From Acidiphilium rubrum (GTDB lineage Bacteria > Pseudomonadota > Alphaproteobacteria > Acetobacterales > Acetobacteraceae): DNA of 64,000 nucleotides. The stretch spans positions 1-64,000 of the forward strand of contig NZ_FTNE01000015.1 in NCBI RefSeq assembly GCF_900156265.1. Reading direction: 5' to 3'. Below are positions 62,624 through 64,000 of the stretch, in pieces (the stretch's first letter is position 1; each line of letters begins with the position of its first letter). The notes under the pieces were generated by a model, which was not told the DNA's origin, did not search any database, and saw only the letters and a list, made by a program, of their open reading frames with translations. Made by a program: the position numbers and the translations under genes.

Positions 62624-63628
62624 CTACAGCCAGCCTTTCTTGCGGAACCAGAACAGCGGCGCGACACCGGTGACCACGATCAACGTCAGCCCATACGCAT
62701 AGCCGAATGCCCAGTGCAGCTCCGGCATCCGCACGAAATTCATGCCATAGATGCCCGCGATCAAGGTCGGCGGAATGCCGATCACCGAAACGATGGTCAG
62801 CACCTTCATCAAGTCGCTCTGCGCGATATTGATCAAGCCCAGCGTGGCATCGAGCACGAACTGGATCTTGTCGGTCAAATGCGTGATGAACTCATTCAGC
62901 GAAGCGACATCCTGGGTGATGGTGCCCAGCCGGGCGGCCATCGTGTCCGGCACCCAACCGGCGACCGAGGCCATATAGGGCACGATCCGGCCGATGCCGA
63001 GCTGGGAATCCCGCACCAGCGAGACCGAGTTATAAAGCTGCCCCAGCGTCGAAACCATCTCGCGCAACTCGCCCTCCTGCTGGCGGCGCTTGGCGCCGGC
63101 GTGCCGACCGTCCGGCGAGAGCTTGATGTGGAAAATCTGATGCGACAACCGATCGATCTGGCCGCGCATCTGCTCCAACGCATCCGCCTGACGATCAACC
63201 AGCGCCTCCAGCAACCCGATCAGGATATCCGCGCTCGGCGGCTCGGCCGTAGCACTCAACCGCGACCAGAACGCCTGAAACGCCTGGCTCGGCGCGAACC
63301 GGATCGTCACCAGCCGATCAGGCGCGAGCACAATGCCGAACGGCGCCGGCAACAAGCCGTCACTGCCGGAATACATCATCGGCATCGACATGGTCAGCAC
63401 CGCACCGCCCGGCGCATCGGTCGATGCCGATAGCCGGCTCGAGGATTCGATCTCCATCAGATCAGCCTCGGTCGGTACCGCAAGCCCGGTCGCCGCGGTC
63501 ACCAGCGCCACATCCGCATCGGTCGGGTTGAGCAGATCGATCCAGATGGCCTCGCCCAGACTGGCCCGTGCGGGCGCGTCTTCGAGTTTGGCCATCCCGC
63601 CATCGCGCCGAACCACAGAACGGATCAT
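62624..63628 (-). CDS. corA: CorA-family divalent metal transporter
   Basis: A 334-residue transporter: a large cytoplasmic N-domain, then two C-terminal helices separated by the diagnostic GMN motif (IAGIYGMNFVRMPEL). Usually moves Mg2+, Co2+ or Ni2+. The conserved start is uncertain: ATG 63628 gives MIRSVVRRDGG, and ATG 63655 adds nine residues. Confidence 0.88.
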   Translation of the reverse strand: MIRSVVRRDGGMAKLEDAPARASLGEAIWIDLLNPTDADVALVTAATGLAVPTEADLMEIESSSRLSASTDAPGGAVLTMSMPMMYSGSDGLLPAPFGIVLAPDRLVTIRFAPSQAFQAFWSRLSATAEPPSADILIGLLEALVDRQADALEQMRGQIDRLSHQIFHIKLSPDGRHAGAKRRQQEGELREMVSTLGQLYNSVSLVRDSQLGIGRIVPYMASVAGWVPDTMAARLGTITQDVASLNEFITHLTDKIQFVLDATLGLINIAQSDLMKVLTIVSVIGIPPTLIAGIYGMNFVRMPELHWAFGYAYGLTLIVVTGVAPLFWFRKKGWL

Positions 63629-63728
63629 GCAACGGGACGGGCTGCCGAGGCTCATCCAGAGAGCGTGGGGACGTTTTCAATCACCGTCAAGTCATGCTGC
63701 CGAGCCGCCCGAGGGTCCGAAAGCCGAC

Positions 63729-64000
63729 CTAACCGACCACTAATTCGGATAAATTGGATCGGATGAATGTCTGTACCCCAACCCGGTCGACCGGTGGCAG
63801 GACACCGATCCGGCGTGCCTCGGCAGCTTCGATCGTCGCGATTTTTGCGGTTCGCACCAGCGACTCGGCCGGCAGACCCGCTTCAACACGATCCGACACC
63901 AGGACATCGCCATACCACTGACGATGACTGGCGCTGGTGATCATCAGGACCCACAACAAATGCGGCGATCCTTCAGTGCGATGCTGCCCGATCACCAGAG
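63729..64000 (-). CDS. PemK/MazF-type toxin, partial (runs off the window)
   Basis: The visible ~90 residues match the C-terminal part of PemK/MazF-family endoribonuclease toxins: WVLMITSASHRQWYGDVLVSD and AGLPAESLVRTAKIATIEAAEA. Reading the frame upstream of the first possible start gives LVIGQHRTEG, the normal continuation of the RPALVI motif, so the gene begins beyond position 64000. The expected antitoxin partner is not visible. Confidence 0.7.
   Translation of the reverse strand, partial: LVIGQHRTEGSPHLLWVLMITSASHRQWYGDVLVSDRVEAGLPAESLVRTAKIATIEAAEARRIGVLPPVDRVGVQTFIRSNLSELVVG

Noticed and set aside
1084-63728. tRNA, rRNA or riboswitch in the gaps between genes
   Set aside because: I looked through the larger gaps and saw no cloverleaf with a TTC-arm pattern, no rRNA sequence and no familiar riboswitch core; short or divergent RNAs could still be missed by eye.

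Overview
The window reads as chromosomal DNA of a high-GC alphaproteobacterium, most likely an acid-living member of the Acetobacteraceae (Acidiphilium-like). The grounds are a complete Entner-Doudoroff gene set (zwf-edd-eda) with no glycolytic genes beside it, a polyol uptake and catabolism locus, a sedolisin (S53) acid-type peptidase, Tad/Cpa pilus genes, a PEP-CTERM-like protein, alphaproteobacterial families (DUF1489, DUF983), and long strings of genes joined by 4-base ATGA/GTGA overlaps. Taxonomy is inferred from gene content only. I saw no rRNA, tRNA, CRISPR array, prophage or intact transposase.

Layout. 1-1 kb: tandem 23-bp repeats that look like one end of an IS21-type element, cutting off the end of an outer-membrane protein gene. 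1.1-5.7 kb (minus): a branched-chain amino-acid type ABC importer in which the two ATPases are one fused protein. 6.0-8.7 kb (plus): part of a Tad pilus locus (secretin, a tiny CpaD-like lipoprotein, a TPR lipoprotein). 8.7-15.1 kb (minus): a seven-gene, fully overlapping operon for molybdenum-hydroxylase maturation (coxG, coxD, coxE, two half-size XdhC genes, a molybdopterin-binding/cytidylyltransferase fusion) that ends in a 2-hydroxyacid dehydrogenase. 15.2-16.9 kb: an ion antiporter and a DUF983 protein. 16.9-22.3 kb (minus): zwf-edd-eda-sugar porter. 22.5-31.5 kb: a polyol module, with an SDR dehydrogenase and ABC importer on the minus strand facing a DeoR-type regulator, a PfkB sugar kinase and an FGGY kinase on the plus strand; the shared control region carries two copies of a TTTCATTTNGAAA motif. 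31.6-34.1 kb: a dioxygenase with an unusual repeat-type N-terminus, DUF1345 and a nucleotidyltransferase. 34.2-37.3 kb: the second half of a split Tad locus (two TadE-like pseudopilins and TadG). 37.3-40.5 kb: pyrE, icd and an LLM flavin oxidoreductase.

40.6-41.1 kb: a small secreted protein whose PEP-CTERM sorting tail is separated from the body by one in-frame TAA codon, behind a near-consensus sigma-54 promoter. 41.1-45.3 kb (minus): an EmrAB/outer-membrane-factor tripartite efflux operon. 45.5-49.6 kb: an unknown gene running convergently into a glycerophosphodiesterase, then a BacA/YddA-type ABC transporter and two small genes in one overlapping operon. 49.8-51.7 kb: a degenerate EAL protein and panC. 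51.9-55.2 kb: cydDC. 55.3-57.9 kb: the S53 peptidase, an acetyltransferase remnant and an S49 peptidase. 57.9-60.7 kb: DUF1489 and an orphan form-II CoxL-type molybdenum hydroxylase large subunit, a plausible client of the maturation operon 45 kb away. 60.8-64 kb: a ChrR-like double cupin, an amine-oxidase-like flavoprotein, CorA, and the end of a PemK/MazF-type toxin gene that leaves the window.

A palindromic AT-rich element with a GC-rich core occurs three times (22.4, 49.7 and 62.6 kb), always between or at the ends of genes. The most unusual observations are the interrupted PEP-CTERM gene with its sigma-54-like promoter, the shared motif upstream of both Tad clusters, the duplicated operator-like motif of the polyol locus, and the repeat-dioxygenase fusion.
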